Below are positions 22,609 to 33,665 of a stretch of DNA of 64,000 bases, in pieces; position 1 is the stretch's first letter; every line of letters begins with the position of its first letter. Source of the stretch: Ziziphus jujuba (taxonomy: Eukaryota > Streptophyta > Magnoliopsida > Rosales > Rhamnaceae). The notes beneath the pieces are model-generated. The model was not told the origin of the DNA, made no database searches, and saw only the letters and a program-made list of their open reading frames with translations. The position numbers and the translations under genes were made by a program. Location of the stretch: contig NC_083381.1 in NCBI RefSeq assembly GCF_031755915.1, positions 5,902,501 to 5,966,500 of the forward strand, read 5' to 3'.

Positions 22609-25266
22609 ATCAAAGTTACAATTTGAAGAAAATATCGATGGATACATCGATGTCGATGGAAACTTTGGAAAAATACTGTGTGTGTATATATATATATATA
22701 TAGCAATCTATAAGTAAATATAATGCTTATTTAAGAAATATGATAAATATTATCTAAATATATAGATTCTTTAACTATGGTGATTAATTAGTAGTCAAAC
22801 AGTGTATATTGGCACCGGTGACACATCTACTGATAACCTCTGATGAGCACAACATTTCCTTGATAATTCCACAGAAATCTATATTTTTCTTTTCAACTTC
22901 CATTGATAATTGTCAATATCATTAGTAACTACGGATAAGTTTGATATTTCTGTCGATAGAGGTTATGATAAATTTTACCCATAATCAATATCGAATATGT
23001 CAACTGACATATTTTATTCCATATTATCCATGTTAAACATAAAAAAATACAGAAAAATACAGAGATATCGATAGAAAATGTTTATAATATTGTGGATATT
23101 TGTATCCATGGGCATGTACTTGTACAAAAGTTGTAATGCTGTTGATGTAACTGTTCAATATGCAAATAAAATAATTTTGAAGAAGCACATTATCCAAGTA
23201 GCAATTGTGTTTAATGCAATCGTCTTCAAGTTGATGGTATTTGTCAAAATATGCAAGTAAATTAGTTTACGAAAACTTAAGTGCATACCTATATATTTGT
23301 CATGAAAATTTAAGTATCGATTAATTATATGTTATCGTGTTTTTGTTGATAGTACCATAGGTATGGTAAAACTTTTCACTGTTGTTATGCTTCTTGGAAA
23401 GCAATAAACATTCACACTCAATTAAGTATATTGATTTTCAAATCACAATAATTTTGTTATTTTTTAAAATTCATTTTTAGTGTAAAGGATGTTTAGTAGT
23501 TGATTAATCAATTATATGAAACCAATTCAATTTATATTATTGGTGAAAATTAAAATTACGAATAAAATGTAAGTAATAAATACTAAAATTAAACTCACGA
23601 ATAGTTCTATGCAAACAAGTATACATTCCTCCTCAAAGCCTATCAATTTTCATCACACATAAGTTTTAAAAAAAGGGTAAAAAAATCCTCTTCTTATCTA
23701 ATCATTACCTAAAATTTTTAATATCTTTATACATGTAGCATTAATAATTTGCATGGACAAGATCTATTATTTCTATCTAAATATGATTATTTTCTATTAA
23801 GGCAATATCGTAAATATTATATACTAAAATAATAAAATAAATTTTGAAACACTAAATTTCTAAAAATAGTTTGATTTTGAAAATAATAAAAAAATTAAAA
23901 ATTTGTATAAATACTTTAAAAAGTTAAATATGACACAACTTTCAATATGAAATCTGTAGGTTGGTTGTGTTTATTGCTTTCAAAACTATTTTTTTCCTTT
24001 ATTTGTTTTTTAAAGAAATCACTGTCAAAATATATTTTAAATCTATAGATGTTAGAAGACATTATTTTTGTAGTTTTCCTTTCCAAGAAAAAGAAAAATG
24101 TTATCAAACAAAAAAAGTAATCAAATAATTGAGTTTGAAGAGCTTGAGGAAATAAAAACCATCAAAACAAAACTTTTACGGTTTGACAGGAATATCTTCT
24201 TTTTCTCTATCTTCTTCGTCATTTTCTTCCAAATTTTCTCTTAATGTGTAAAATCAAGTATAGCTGCAACCAAATCTCAAATAATGAACAAAATATATAT
24301 ATGAAATTATCACAAAAGTTTGTAAATTTAAAATCTTCCTTATTAAGTATAGTTTTATACAATTTAAGCAAAAATAAAGAAGTTGAATATTATACTAATC
24401 AGCTGTGAGAAAAAATGTCAAACTTAAAAGAAACAAATTGAAAAGCAACAACACTTTCATAGAGCACAAAAGATTGAGTGTAGATTATCCAAAATTATCA
24501 CACAAACTTTGAATAATGATCATACAATACCAAGATTAAAGCTTTTATGTATATTTCACCTTCCTTTCTTTCTTATCAAATGAATACTATTGCTAATATG
24601 ATGTCTTTGAATTCATCATAAATGTTACTTGACATTTCTATATAATCATAGTTATTTTAGACAAAGCCGTTAAAACTTTCTGTTTACTTTAATCTCTACC
24701 AAGCTAACATGTCTAAAGAAAATAAATAAACAAATGAAAAAGAAGAATCTTACAAGGAACCAAATCATACAAAATATGAAGAAACTATAAGGTGGGAAAA
24801 AATAAGAAAAGAAAGTAAAAAGGTTAAATATCAACTTATAGCCTGAAAAAGTAAAAAAGGGACACAAATTTTGAAGTAAACTACAACCTTTTACAACATA
24901 AAACATATTCTAAACTGCAACATGAAAATGAAGTTAGAAAAAAGGAGAAATACCAAACTAATGAAGAGGATTAGCAGCATTAACAAATTCTTTATTCATA
25001 AATGGCAGCCATAACATAAATATCCATATATATAGAGGAGATGAAATTAAATAAAAAGACCTAAAAACCATATTACCTCCACTTGAGAGCCACAAATATG
25101 TAAAACCAACATTAAGTAATTGGAGAGTAAGGGAAAAAAAAAACAAAACTAAAATTCATATCATTTCCATTTAAAACAATAAATGTAGAGAGTACATTTG
25201 TAAAATCAACATTAATAGCATCTCCCATGGTTTCATTTTACCATTGCATACTTATGCTTTTTGTGC
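22609..25266. other. AT-rich intergenic DNA, MITE-like remnants
   Basis: 22609-23075 contains repeated ATATCGATGG/ATCGATAG-type words related to the MITE at 13548-14632. The rest is AT-rich. Short minus-strand frames at 24180-24260 and 24958-25146 have weak splice-like borders but no recognisable product. Confidence 0.45.
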
Positions 25267-25721
25267 TCTTCTATAACACCCAACTTGAGAAAAACACCCC
25301 GAGTTTGAAATTTTGATCTAGTTTGACCAAGATTGATCAAGTGGGTCTTACGGTTGATGTTTTATCCATATAGATTTCGATGTTGACTTATATACTATGT
25401 GATAGTGCTCATCGATATGAGTTCGTAGACTAGCGGCACGTATAATTTGGACCCACGGTTGAAAAGTTACGGGTTTGCAAAGTTATACCTATTTTTCCTG
25501 CAATTGATTTTATCGAGTCATGAAATATATAAAAGAGCCTTTGATTTGTGCCACATGTCACCAGTTGGTGTGTGCCACGTGTCACATTTAGAAAGATACC
25601 AAGTGTCACGACAAGAAAATGCCACATATCATCTTTAACAAAATATTATATTATATTATAGTATTGTTATATTATTCTTTTTCTTTTTCTTTTTCTTTTC
25701 TCCTTTCCCCCCATGAAAAAC

Positions 25722-25723
<2 letters not shown>

Positions 25724-25757
<34 letters not shown>
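25724..25757 (+). repeat. (CT)n microsatellite
   Basis: About 17 uninterrupted CT units inside the solo LTR, next to a CTTTTT-rich tract. Confidence 0.95.
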
Positions 25758-25759
<2 letters not shown>

Positions 25760-26354
25760 ATTGACTAGTCGATTGGCTGCCTACTGCCAGGTGGCGACAC
25801 GCGCCGGTCGGCATGAAAGCCCATGGTTGGACGAAATTGGTGGCTGAATTTTCGAAGGTTTGGCCAGCAGATGCACCAAGATTGGTGGTCCAAAGCCGAA
25901 GGCCAGTGACTTCCCGTTCGTTCATTTTTCAGCTATCTTTGATTGTGAACTTGATCCCTCCCCTTGGTTTTCGACCCTTTGATCCTAAAAAAAGGCCTCC
26001 ATTCGACCAAATTCCAAATGGTTTGTAAGATACATTGGAGGGGAGCTTGGCCGAAACTTCCCAACAGTTTTCTGGCCAAGGCCGGCGACGTTGAACCCAA
26101 TGAAGATTAGTAACGTGTTCCATGTCTCTTTGGCTTTCCTTTGGTACCTTGTTTGTGAATTATGGTGGTGTATTTGTAAAGTTTCCATTTTTGAGTGAAT
26201 TTTGTATTTAGTATGAAATTGAATATACACATATGTGTTTAGATGTATATGTGCATGTATGTTTGCAAATATATATATTTTGTATATATGTATATATTTG
26301 TACATATGTGTATGTGAAAATGTGTATATATATATATATATACATATTGTAAGT

Positions 26355-26460
26355 GTAGGAATGTATACATGTATATATTTGTTTAAATATATTTTTATTG
26401 AAAGCTTGTAGGAATGTATACATGTATATGTTTATTTAAATATATTTTTGTTGAAAGCTT
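26355..26460 (+). repeat. 53-bp tandem duplication
   Basis: Copies at 26355-26407 and 26408-26460, both starting GTAGGAATGTATACATGTAT and ending GAAAGCTT, with three differences, inside the solo LTR. Confidence 0.92.
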
Positions 26461-26477
26461 TTGTATATGGATATAAA

Positions 26478-26490
<13 letters not shown>

Positions 26491-26519
<29 letters not shown>
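26491..26519 (+). repeat. (TG)n microsatellite
   Basis: An uninterrupted TG run following a (TA)n run inside the solo LTR. Confidence 0.95.
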
Positions 26520-26522
<3 letters not shown>

Positions 26523-27210
26523 GTGTGAACATTTATACCTTTTTAATATATATATGTGAATATATGCATGGATATCTATAGATATGTATATATATATATA
26601 TACTTGCTAAAAGGTTGCACATATGTCTGTGTGTGTGAATGTATATTTTGTGTTATTTAACATTTGAAAAGTATTATGTATGTTTTAAAAATTAAGAAAA
26701 TTGCTATTTAATTTTATTATGCTTTTTTATGTGATTTAAATATATTTGTTATATAATATTTATTATATGGTTTGAAAAAATTAATTGAGCTTATTTGTTA
26801 TTGTATTTATTTCATATGAAAAAAATGTATTTATGTGAAATTAAATTATATGTGAATTATGTGTGATTTAATATAATTTTTGCATAAATAAATTTTAATG
26901 ACTTAAGAAGAATAATAAATTTGTATATAAAATATATTGTGTATTTGGATAATCGCGAAATTGAAATTATTGTGAAGGAAATTAATTTCATAAAATTGTT
27001 GCATTTATATGGTTGTTTAAAAGAAAATATTAAATTTTATGAATTTAGTAAAAGCGCATAAATCCGGTTGTTATTTATCAAATCTCGGTATTTATAATAT
27101 TATAATTTTTTTATTTTATGGGTTTTAGATGCAGCATACAATTTTGATATTCTGTATTGTATTGTTGATTAGCACACAAGTATGTATGACCATTTGGTGG
27201 ATGGTTATTT

Positions 27211-27655
27211 ATTATGGCTATCTTGTAGGTGTGATGGACGTGAGGATTGACGAATATATTTGCACCGTGAGGGTCAACAACTCCCTACTTGGCTGCAAGA
27301 TGGTTGTTTATTATATTATGGCTATCCTGGGGGTGCCATGGACTTGAAGGTTGGCAAGTATATATGTACACAGTGAGCATCAGCCATCCCCCTCCTTAGC
27401 TACAGGATTGTTGTTTATTATGTTATGGATCAATGCGCAAGTTATATTTATGGTTGTCCCTTGTGAGTTGTGGTGAGAGAGGGTAGGCAGGTATAATGAA
27501 AAGTGAGCACCAGCCCCCTTGGCCATAGGATGACTATCATTACGGATTAGTATATATGACTATCTTGTGGGAGCTATGGGCTCAAGGTATGACAAGTGTA
27601 GTGCATAATGAGCATCGATCACCCTCCCTTTAGTTGAAGGGCGATTGTTTAGCCA
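27211..27655 (+). repeat. Four degenerate ~104-131-bp tandem repeats in the LTR
   Basis: Units begin near 27211, 27315, 27446 and 27553 with a TATGGCTATCYTG-like word. Each also contains GTGAGCATCAGCC-like and TTGTTTATTAT-like words. Repeats of this kind are common in long plant gypsy LTRs. Confidence 0.75.
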
Positions 27656-27887
27656 TGGCAAGTTATTAGTAATTAGCGCCGCAGGGCGCCAAAGTGATCG
27701 ATTGCAGGTTTCTCTCTTTAACCTCCTGTCAGGTAGTGCTTGGGATGTCGGATATTGTCTGACGTCACTCGTATATCATATAAGGTGTGTTTGGTGGGGT
27801 GTATTAGAGTTTTGTATATTATTATTTTTCAATACAATGTTTGGTAATACAAATGGATTAGATTATCCAATACCCTTCCCACCTTTA

Positions 27888-28878
27888 AGGCTTGTTTGGT
27901 AGGATGTATTATGCGGTATTGGGCTGTAATGTATTACGTAATACAATGTTTGATGATAGCTGACACGCAAAGGATATTGTATTATGTAATACCCTTAATA
28001 CACAACTTTTTCTTTGTATTACCTAATACAATGCTGTTTCTCCCTTCTACTTCTCTCCCACTGGTCTTTGCTACGTCTTCTCCCTTTTTTTTTTTTTTTT
28101 CTCTCTTCAATAAATCTGTTCTTTTCGGATTCCTTTTTTTTTTTTTTTTCAATAAATCTCTCTTCAACAAACACAATCTCAATAAAATCCAGAACCAAAA
28201 ATCTAAAAAGGAAAAAAATTCACTTGTTCAAAAGAAAGAACATCAGAGCCGAACCTCATCAGCTCCCCTTTATCACATTTGATGGATTTGAGCACATGGG
28301 GAATGCAAAATCCACCGATGCCTATATCCCGGAGCTGATCGTCGTTGACGGTAATGGATCTAGGGTCGGGAAGCAAGCAAGTTTTAGAGTACTTAAGGAT
28401 GAAAACCCAAAAACTCAGTTTGTTTTGTTTTTAAAAAATTTTCACCAAAGGATGAAAACCCAATTGAAAATGATAAGAACCCAGCGAAGAAATTCTAAGA
28501 ACGAGGATTTTTCATGCATATAAAGAATGGGTTTTGGGTCTTTTTCTGTGAAAGTTTGAGTTTTTCCTTTCCTTTTTTACTGTTTATTCCTGGTTTTGAA
28601 GATTGGTTAAAGATGAGAACTTTTTCAACGTTGGGAGGTTCTTATGGCTTTGTAATCATGATTTTTTTATATTTTTTTATTTTTTAATAAATATATATTT
28701 GTGTGAAAGAATTTGTTTTTATAAAATAATTTATAAAATAAAAATAATAAAAAATAATATAGTACAATCCACTTTTGTATCAAACACTGTATTATTTTAT
28801 ACAATTCAGCATCAAACACAGTATATGTATAATATAATACATTTTAATACAATTCAATATTGCATACCAAATGAGCCC
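27888..28878. mobile_element. 991-bp non-autonomous Harbinger element, TSD TTA
   Basis: It begins AGGCTTGTTTGGTAGG, ends CATACCAAATGAGCCC, and is flanked by TTA on both sides (27885-27887 and 28879-28881), typical for PIF/Harbinger. The right 130 bp matches the right end of the transposase-bearing element at 11340-11506. A GC-richer core at about 28240-28380 is foreign to the AT-rich ends and may be a captured fragment. Confidence 0.8.
28014..28523 (+). other. Open frame in the 991-bp Harbinger element, product unknown
   Basis: A 169-codon frame made of a Ser/Phe-rich low-complexity start and a less biased centre (ITFDGFEHMGNAKSTDAYIP, then ELIVVDGNGSRVGKQ; about 28270-28380). I do not recognise the central segment. 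Its base composition differs from its surroundings, suggesting captured host sequence. The whole ORF is unlikely to be a functional protein because of the homopolymer-encoded N-terminus. Confidence 0.3.
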
Positions 28879-28933
28879 TTAATACACCCTACAGTGTATT
28901 AACCAATACATCCCAAATGAGTTGTATTAACTA

Positions 28934-29398
28934 ATGCAAAACTCATACACACGAGAGAAAAACCAGAAAAAAGCCAAACCCCCCCATTGTCTTCTTCCTC
29001 TTTCTTCAGTCTTCTTCCTCTTCACTCCCACCATAACCCCTAAACCGCTCCCCCCCGCTATCTGCATAATCGGCGTCGGCATCGGCGGCTTCTCTTTTTC
29101 CCACTTCCTCCGTACTTACTCTACCAATCCCATTTCCAATTTGAACATCTGAATCTTCGAGCGAAATGGCTTCGTTGGCGGCTGCATGGCCACCGTCAAC
29201 GTTATCGGCAATACCTTCAAGGCCGGTGCCTCTATCCTCCACCAAAAGAATTTACACGCCTTGAGCTACACTAAGCTCCTTAATCTCAAGGTCAATGATC
29301 ACTATTCTTCTTCTTCTTCAATAGGAATCTGGGACGGCAAGAAGTTCCTATTCAAGACCTTGAGCTTCCACCGCAAACTTCCATTCATTAAAAAATGA
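28934..29398 (+). pseudogene. FCLY: Farnesylcysteine lyase (prenylcysteine oxidase) exon-1 fragment
   Basis: In one frame this encodes the N-terminus of plant farnesylcysteine lyase, the FAD-dependent thioether oxidase that breaks down farnesylcysteine released from prenylated proteins. After a Ser/Leu-rich signal-like start (about 28990-29050) come the FAD-binding ICIIGVGIGGFSFSHFLR, then IFERNGFVGGCMATV, HQKNLHALSYTKLLNLKV and IGIWDGKKFLFKTL. The frame is interrupted once, by TGA at 29150-29152. The family has Arg at this position, so CGA to TGA is the likely change. The sequence ends soon after, at about 29396. Only about 150 of some 500 residues are present, so it is a captured fragment inside a Harbinger-like element. 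Confidence 0.8.
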
Positions 29399-30139
29399 CA
29401 ACCACCAAAGCCAAAGCCATTTACTTTACCTTTTCCTTGAATTTCTAGGTTCTTGATTAAGCAGAAGCATGTTGAATAAAAAAAATGGTTTAAGAATTTT
29501 GGGTGAATAAGATTTGGATTAACAAGAACAATAATTTTTTTTTTTTATTGATCTAGATTAGATGACCAGAAGAATGATAGATTAGGGTTTTTAAGAAGGG
29601 ATAGTTTTTTGTTTTGTTTTGTTTTGTTTTTCTTTCAAGCGGACATATATTTTTATTTTAATAAAAATAAAAATATATAGTATAATACATTATAATACCA
29701 AATGCAGTATAGTATTACATTATACAATTTATTCCAATCCAATCCATTCCAATCTAATCCAATTCAATACATTTCCATACAAATACAGGATACTAAACGA
29801 GCCCATAGTGCATCGAGTATCTTTTTCATATATATGTGTATATATATACATTATGTTATGTTTTTATGTGCCACACCATGCGGGGGCAACAGTCTGACTC
29901 GATCCATGAATAGCTTAGCTCCATAATTTTGCTGCCTACAAGTCTAGGGGATCGAATGGCCATTATAGACAACCATTTTTGATCGTATTGGTAACAATAT
30001 ATCTGCGATAGCTGATATCATGATATTGCATATTAGTATGTTATATGGTATCGTATGTACCTCCACTATGAGTGTGCATATTTTGTAGTATATTTATTAA
30101 TTTTTAAATTTTATTTATTGTATTTTATCTTATCTATTC

Positions 30140-30603
30140 ATGATTATGACTTTCTATTATTATCCTTATTTATTATTATTATTATTAATTGTTGCTAATG
30201 ACTTATTATTATTATTACTATTCATCATTGTTATTGTTATTAATATCGTTATTGTTGTTATTGTTGTTGTTATTGTTGTTGTTATTGTTGTTGTTGTTAT
30301 TATTATTATTAGTATTGTAGCTATTTTTATTTTTATTATTATTGATTATTGATATTGTTGTTAATTATTATTGTAGTCATTATTATTAATTATTATAATT
30401 ACTATTATTATTATTAATGTTGTTACTGTTATTATTATTATTATTATTATTTATTTATTATTATTATTATCGTTATTATTATTTGTCATTATTCTTCTTC
30501 TTATTATTATAATTATCATTATTACAAATTATTATTGTACTTATTATTATTATTATTATGACTATTTTATGTTATTATCATGTATTATTATTATTATTAT
30601 TAT
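30140..30603 (+). repeat. Long (TTA/TTG)n trinucleotide region
   Basis: About 460 bp of imperfect ATT/GTT trinucleotide repeats within the solo LTR. The hydrophobic frame read through it (V/I-rich) is an artefact. Confidence 0.95.
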
Positions 30604-30607
30604 ATAG

Positions 30608-30707
30608 TAGCCCTCGGGCAAGTATAATAGCCTTTGGGCAAGTATACCAGCCTTCAGATAAGTATTGCAGCCTTCGGACAAGTGTAGTAGCCTTCATGTA
30701 AGTTGTA
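30608..30707 (+). repeat. 20-bp minisatellite, five copies
   Basis: Five adjacent units of exactly 20 bp with consensus near TAGCCTTCGGGCAAGTATAA, starting at 30608, 30628, 30648, 30668 and 30688, in the 3' part of the solo LTR. Confidence 0.92.
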
Positions 30708-31592
30708 TTATTGATCTTAATGTTACTAATATTATTGTTGTTTTATCACCTTTTTATTTACATTTATGCATTTGGCATGTTCGTAAAGCGCTGTAAAAAT
30801 GTAGTACTATAGTAAGTGGATAGTATGGATAGACACAAATTATAAAGTTATTTATATTCTATTAAATTATTCTTGTGACTATATCCCTGTGCTATTGTTA
30901 TACAAGTCCTAAAAATTTGTCAAATCTCTTGTAGTAAGGTGGGAGGAATAATGTGATGCTATATAGGAGTGTATGTTGGTGCAGAGAATTTTTGGGGCAT
31001 GCTCAATGTTTAGGGGAGATACTGCCTGATTTTCTGTAAGATGGTCCCGTAGAACTTTCCTTAGGATCAGGGTTTATTTAGAGTTTTGATAAGGGATCCT
31101 GGATGGGTCCTGATATCTTCATAACAAATTGCAAAAAATATCAATTAATTTGGCACCAAAATGCAACTGATATTTTTTAATAATTGACCCCATTACAATA
31201 AAATTTGTAGGGTCTATACAATTAAATAATACAATTTTTAATTTTTAATTTTTTTAAGTGTTAAAATTTAACGAGATTAGGACCTAGTCCACCATTCTTT
31301 CTTCCACCATTTTGCCAATGCTATTCTTTAGCATATGCTATTAGAGAGGGTATACCAATGTCAAAATATGGAAATACCAATGGCAATATAACAGTTGCCA
31401 TTGGAGATGTTATAATTAATCGGAGAGAAAGGAAAAAGTAGTAACACTACACGCTTGATAAAACAATATATATTAAAAAAATTATATAAGTGTCATCTAA
31501 CTCTTTATTTACACTTATATATTGCTATAGAAATTAGTTATCAGATGGCCTTGAACTTGACAATTATGACATATAAAAACGCTAAAAGGAAA

Positions 31593-31706
31593 GGAATGCA
31601 AGTTAAGGATGCAAAATATAACAATATATTATAGCCGGCCTTAAAAAAAAGGAACGCAAGTTAAGGATGCAATATATAAGAGTATATTGTAGTCGATCTC
31701 AAAACA
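31593..31706 (+). repeat. 58-bp tandem duplication
   Basis: GGAATGCAAGTTAAGGATGC at 31593 recurs as GGAACGCAAGTTAAGGATGC at 31651. The copies diverge moderately towards their ends. Confidence 0.85.
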
Positions 31707-31997
31707 ATTTAGATGATATTAATTATTTGGTGATTAGTATTAATTACTAGCTCTTAGTTCAAACTTGGATAGTTGCAAACCACTAATTAGGCTAATTACA
31801 CTTTTGTAACTTATATTTTGGTAACCTTATATATTGAGTCCTCAAATTTAAAATGCTACATACTAAATTTTAATTTATAATTTATTTCACATTTGGTTTA
31901 GCAGAAAAATATTTTTGCATTTTCGAATTGCCATAATTGTCCTTGTAATTTTAAGTTTCAGTTAAAGAACATTGATACTACTATAAGAAAATTATAT

Positions 31998-32055
31998 GAT
32001 TAAAATACAATCATTAACATTATTCTGATTAAAATGCAATCATTAACATTATTCA
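31998..32055 (+). repeat. 29-bp tandem duplication
   Basis: GATTAAAATACAATCATTAA... at 31998 is repeated at 32027 with one difference over 29 bp. Confidence 0.92.
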
Positions 32056-32758
32056 GTGTAGTTAGACTACAACCCCTAATTTTTCTTTTATTTTTTTATA
32101 TAGATTTCTAAAAAATCTTAGTTCCAATATCCATGACTTTTGTCGTTAGAAAAAACAAAGAATATTCATAACCTTCCATATACTTTTTCAATATTTAAAA
32201 ATCAAGAGCTACTGCCTTCCCTTTGATTCTCATGCCTTAATCATCTGTTTCCTCTCCAAAGGCATTAACCCAAAGACTTTTCCCTCCATGTCTCATCCCA
32301 TCTAAACTTAAATGTATTAAAATCTTTGCCTACGATCATTTGTTCTCTTCCTTTGTCAAAATTCATGAAAGGACTAATACTACTAATTTAATCTTTGACC
32401 CAACCACTACAAATTGAATTCCAAGGCTGTGTTTACCAAAGATGACTTTTGGTATTTTTGGTGTAGATCTTTGATTGGGAGATTAAATTTTGGATAGAAT
32501 ATAATGATGATACTTTTAGAATCCAACGAAAATGAGATAGTGTCAATCAAGATGTGCTCATATTGAACAAATGTGTAGTTTAGGAGAGCCATTCTTGCTG
32601 TAATAGACCCAACCTTCTATGTAAAGAAAGAATGATCCATGCTGAAGTGGACCAATAAAAGCATCTTATGCTTTCTAATAGGTAGAATTCTCTTAAGAGC
32701 CAAATCCAAAATATATTAACATTCAAAGCTCATTTAATATTATAATAAAGATATAGAT

Positions 32759-32834
32759 TTGTAGGAAGGAGAATAAAATTTAGAAACTCAAAATTTTTGT
32801 AGGAAGGAGAATGAAATTTAGAAACTCAAAATTA
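32759..32834 (+). repeat. 38-bp tandem duplication
   Basis: Two adjacent copies share TTGTAGGAAGGAGAAT and AAATTTAGAAACTCAAAAT with one substitution in the centre. Confidence 0.9.
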
Positions 32835-33264
32835 GGTTGAAGCATTGGAAATATTTGTTTATTATACTAAATAGATAAAATTCATTAAAATATTCAGTGT
32901 CCTAAATTCGTAATAATCTAAATTTAAGATTTTATTTTTTTTAAAATTTCGACGGCTTTTAAGAGACTCAAAAACATTTCTTGCCCTTTTCATCGCCCTC
33001 AGGAACCGGGCAATTTAATCTAACCCGAAACCAAAAGAGAAACAAATTTCTAAGGTGTAAAGTTAATCCAAATCAATTTACTTGAACCGGTTAGTTCTAT
33101 AACAGTGCCACTCCTTTGACAGTGAGAGAGATAGAGAGATACTACTCCTCTCCTTCATTTATTCTCTATTTTTTTTTCCCTCGAGGAAATGCCCTAAAAA
33201 CATCATTGAATTCTGGAGACTATGTGGAGGATACCTCGGCATTGGGCATGGACACTCACCTAAC

Positions 33265-33631
33265 TGGTGGAGCAGAAGGCTTAAAAAAAAAAAAAAAAAA
33301 ACTTTGCTATCGTTGCATTAATTTTGAAAGACAATGTCGTAGCTTCGTTCACATCCCTCCTGGAAAGTCTTTGCCAATCCACAATGTTTCATTAAAACAA
33401 CTTATTTTGTTTTTACTATCATTAGTTGACTCCATGGATTAGTTTAGCTTTGTTTTCTCTATCTAAAAGGCTGATCCTTCTCTGATAGAAAGGGATCTTT
33501 GCTGGTCATTTTCTGAATGTACTAAGGAATTGTAAATTTCAATAAATTTTGCCACCACCGATCCTCACATTTCTCTGTGAGATGGTTGTTTGGAATTTTC
33601 TACTTCTGTTTACTAATTTACTGCATCAAAT
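33265..33631 (+). repeat. Gypsy-1 5' LTR
   Basis: It begins TGGTGGAGCAGAAGG with an internal A19 run and matches the partial 3' LTR at 38308-38452. It ends just before a decayed primer-binding site (AAGCATCAGAGC, consensus TGGTATCAGAGC). Confidence 0.75.
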
Positions 33632-33665
33632 AAGCATCAGAGCATTGGTTCTAACCAAGCTCACC

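Larger units (their letters stand above)
27783..29804. mobile_element. Harbinger-like non-autonomous element carrying a host gene fragment
   Basis: Left end AGGTGTGTTTGGTGGGGTG, right end ACTAAACGAGCCC (complement GGGCTCGTTTAGT), both of PIF/Harbinger style. ATA flanks each side (27780-27782 and 29805-29807). The right 150 bp is rich in AATACA words, as in the Harbinger element at 11340-11506. It sits within the solo LTR, carries a farnesylcysteine lyase fragment, and is itself interrupted at 27888-28878. No transposase is visible. The boundary and TSD assignment is moderately sure. Confidence 0.6.
25272..31115. mobile_element. Solo LTR of a Tekay/Del-type Ty3/gypsy element, 5-bp TSD
   Basis: The left border TATAACACCCAACTTGAG corresponds to the TGTAACACCC start of Tekay/Del chromovirus LTRs, and the right border GGATGGGTCCTGATA to their GGGTCCTGACA end. 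TCTTC flanks both sides (25267-25271 and 31116-31120), a perfect 5-bp target duplication. No gag or pol lies between, so this is a recombined solo LTR of about 3.8 kb once the Harbinger insert at 27783-29804 is removed. It carries several microsatellites and minisatellites. The termini TG...CA have decayed to TA...TA. Confidence 0.75.
31121..33264. other. Intergenic DNA with small tandem duplications
   Basis: No gene is recognised. It holds three short tandem duplications (listed separately) and a less AT-rich stretch at 32200-32640 without a convincing reading frame. Confidence 0.5.

Noticed and set aside
24180..25146. Possible minus-strand exons, one acidic (ENLEENDEEDREKED) and one hydrophobic
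   Set aside because: Weak borders, no joining phase that gives a long frame and no recognisable family. Left as intergenic.
28934..29398. A functional farnesylcysteine lyase gene
   Set aside because: Only the first third is present, there is an in-frame TGA at 29150, and transposon ends follow without further exons.
30140..30352. Hydrophobic 70-codon frame resembling a membrane protein
   Set aside because: It is a direct translation of ATT/GTT trinucleotide repeats (Ile/Val runs).
32407..32592. 61-codon minus-strand frame in a less AT-rich stretch
   Set aside because: No recognisable motif and no supported exon borders.
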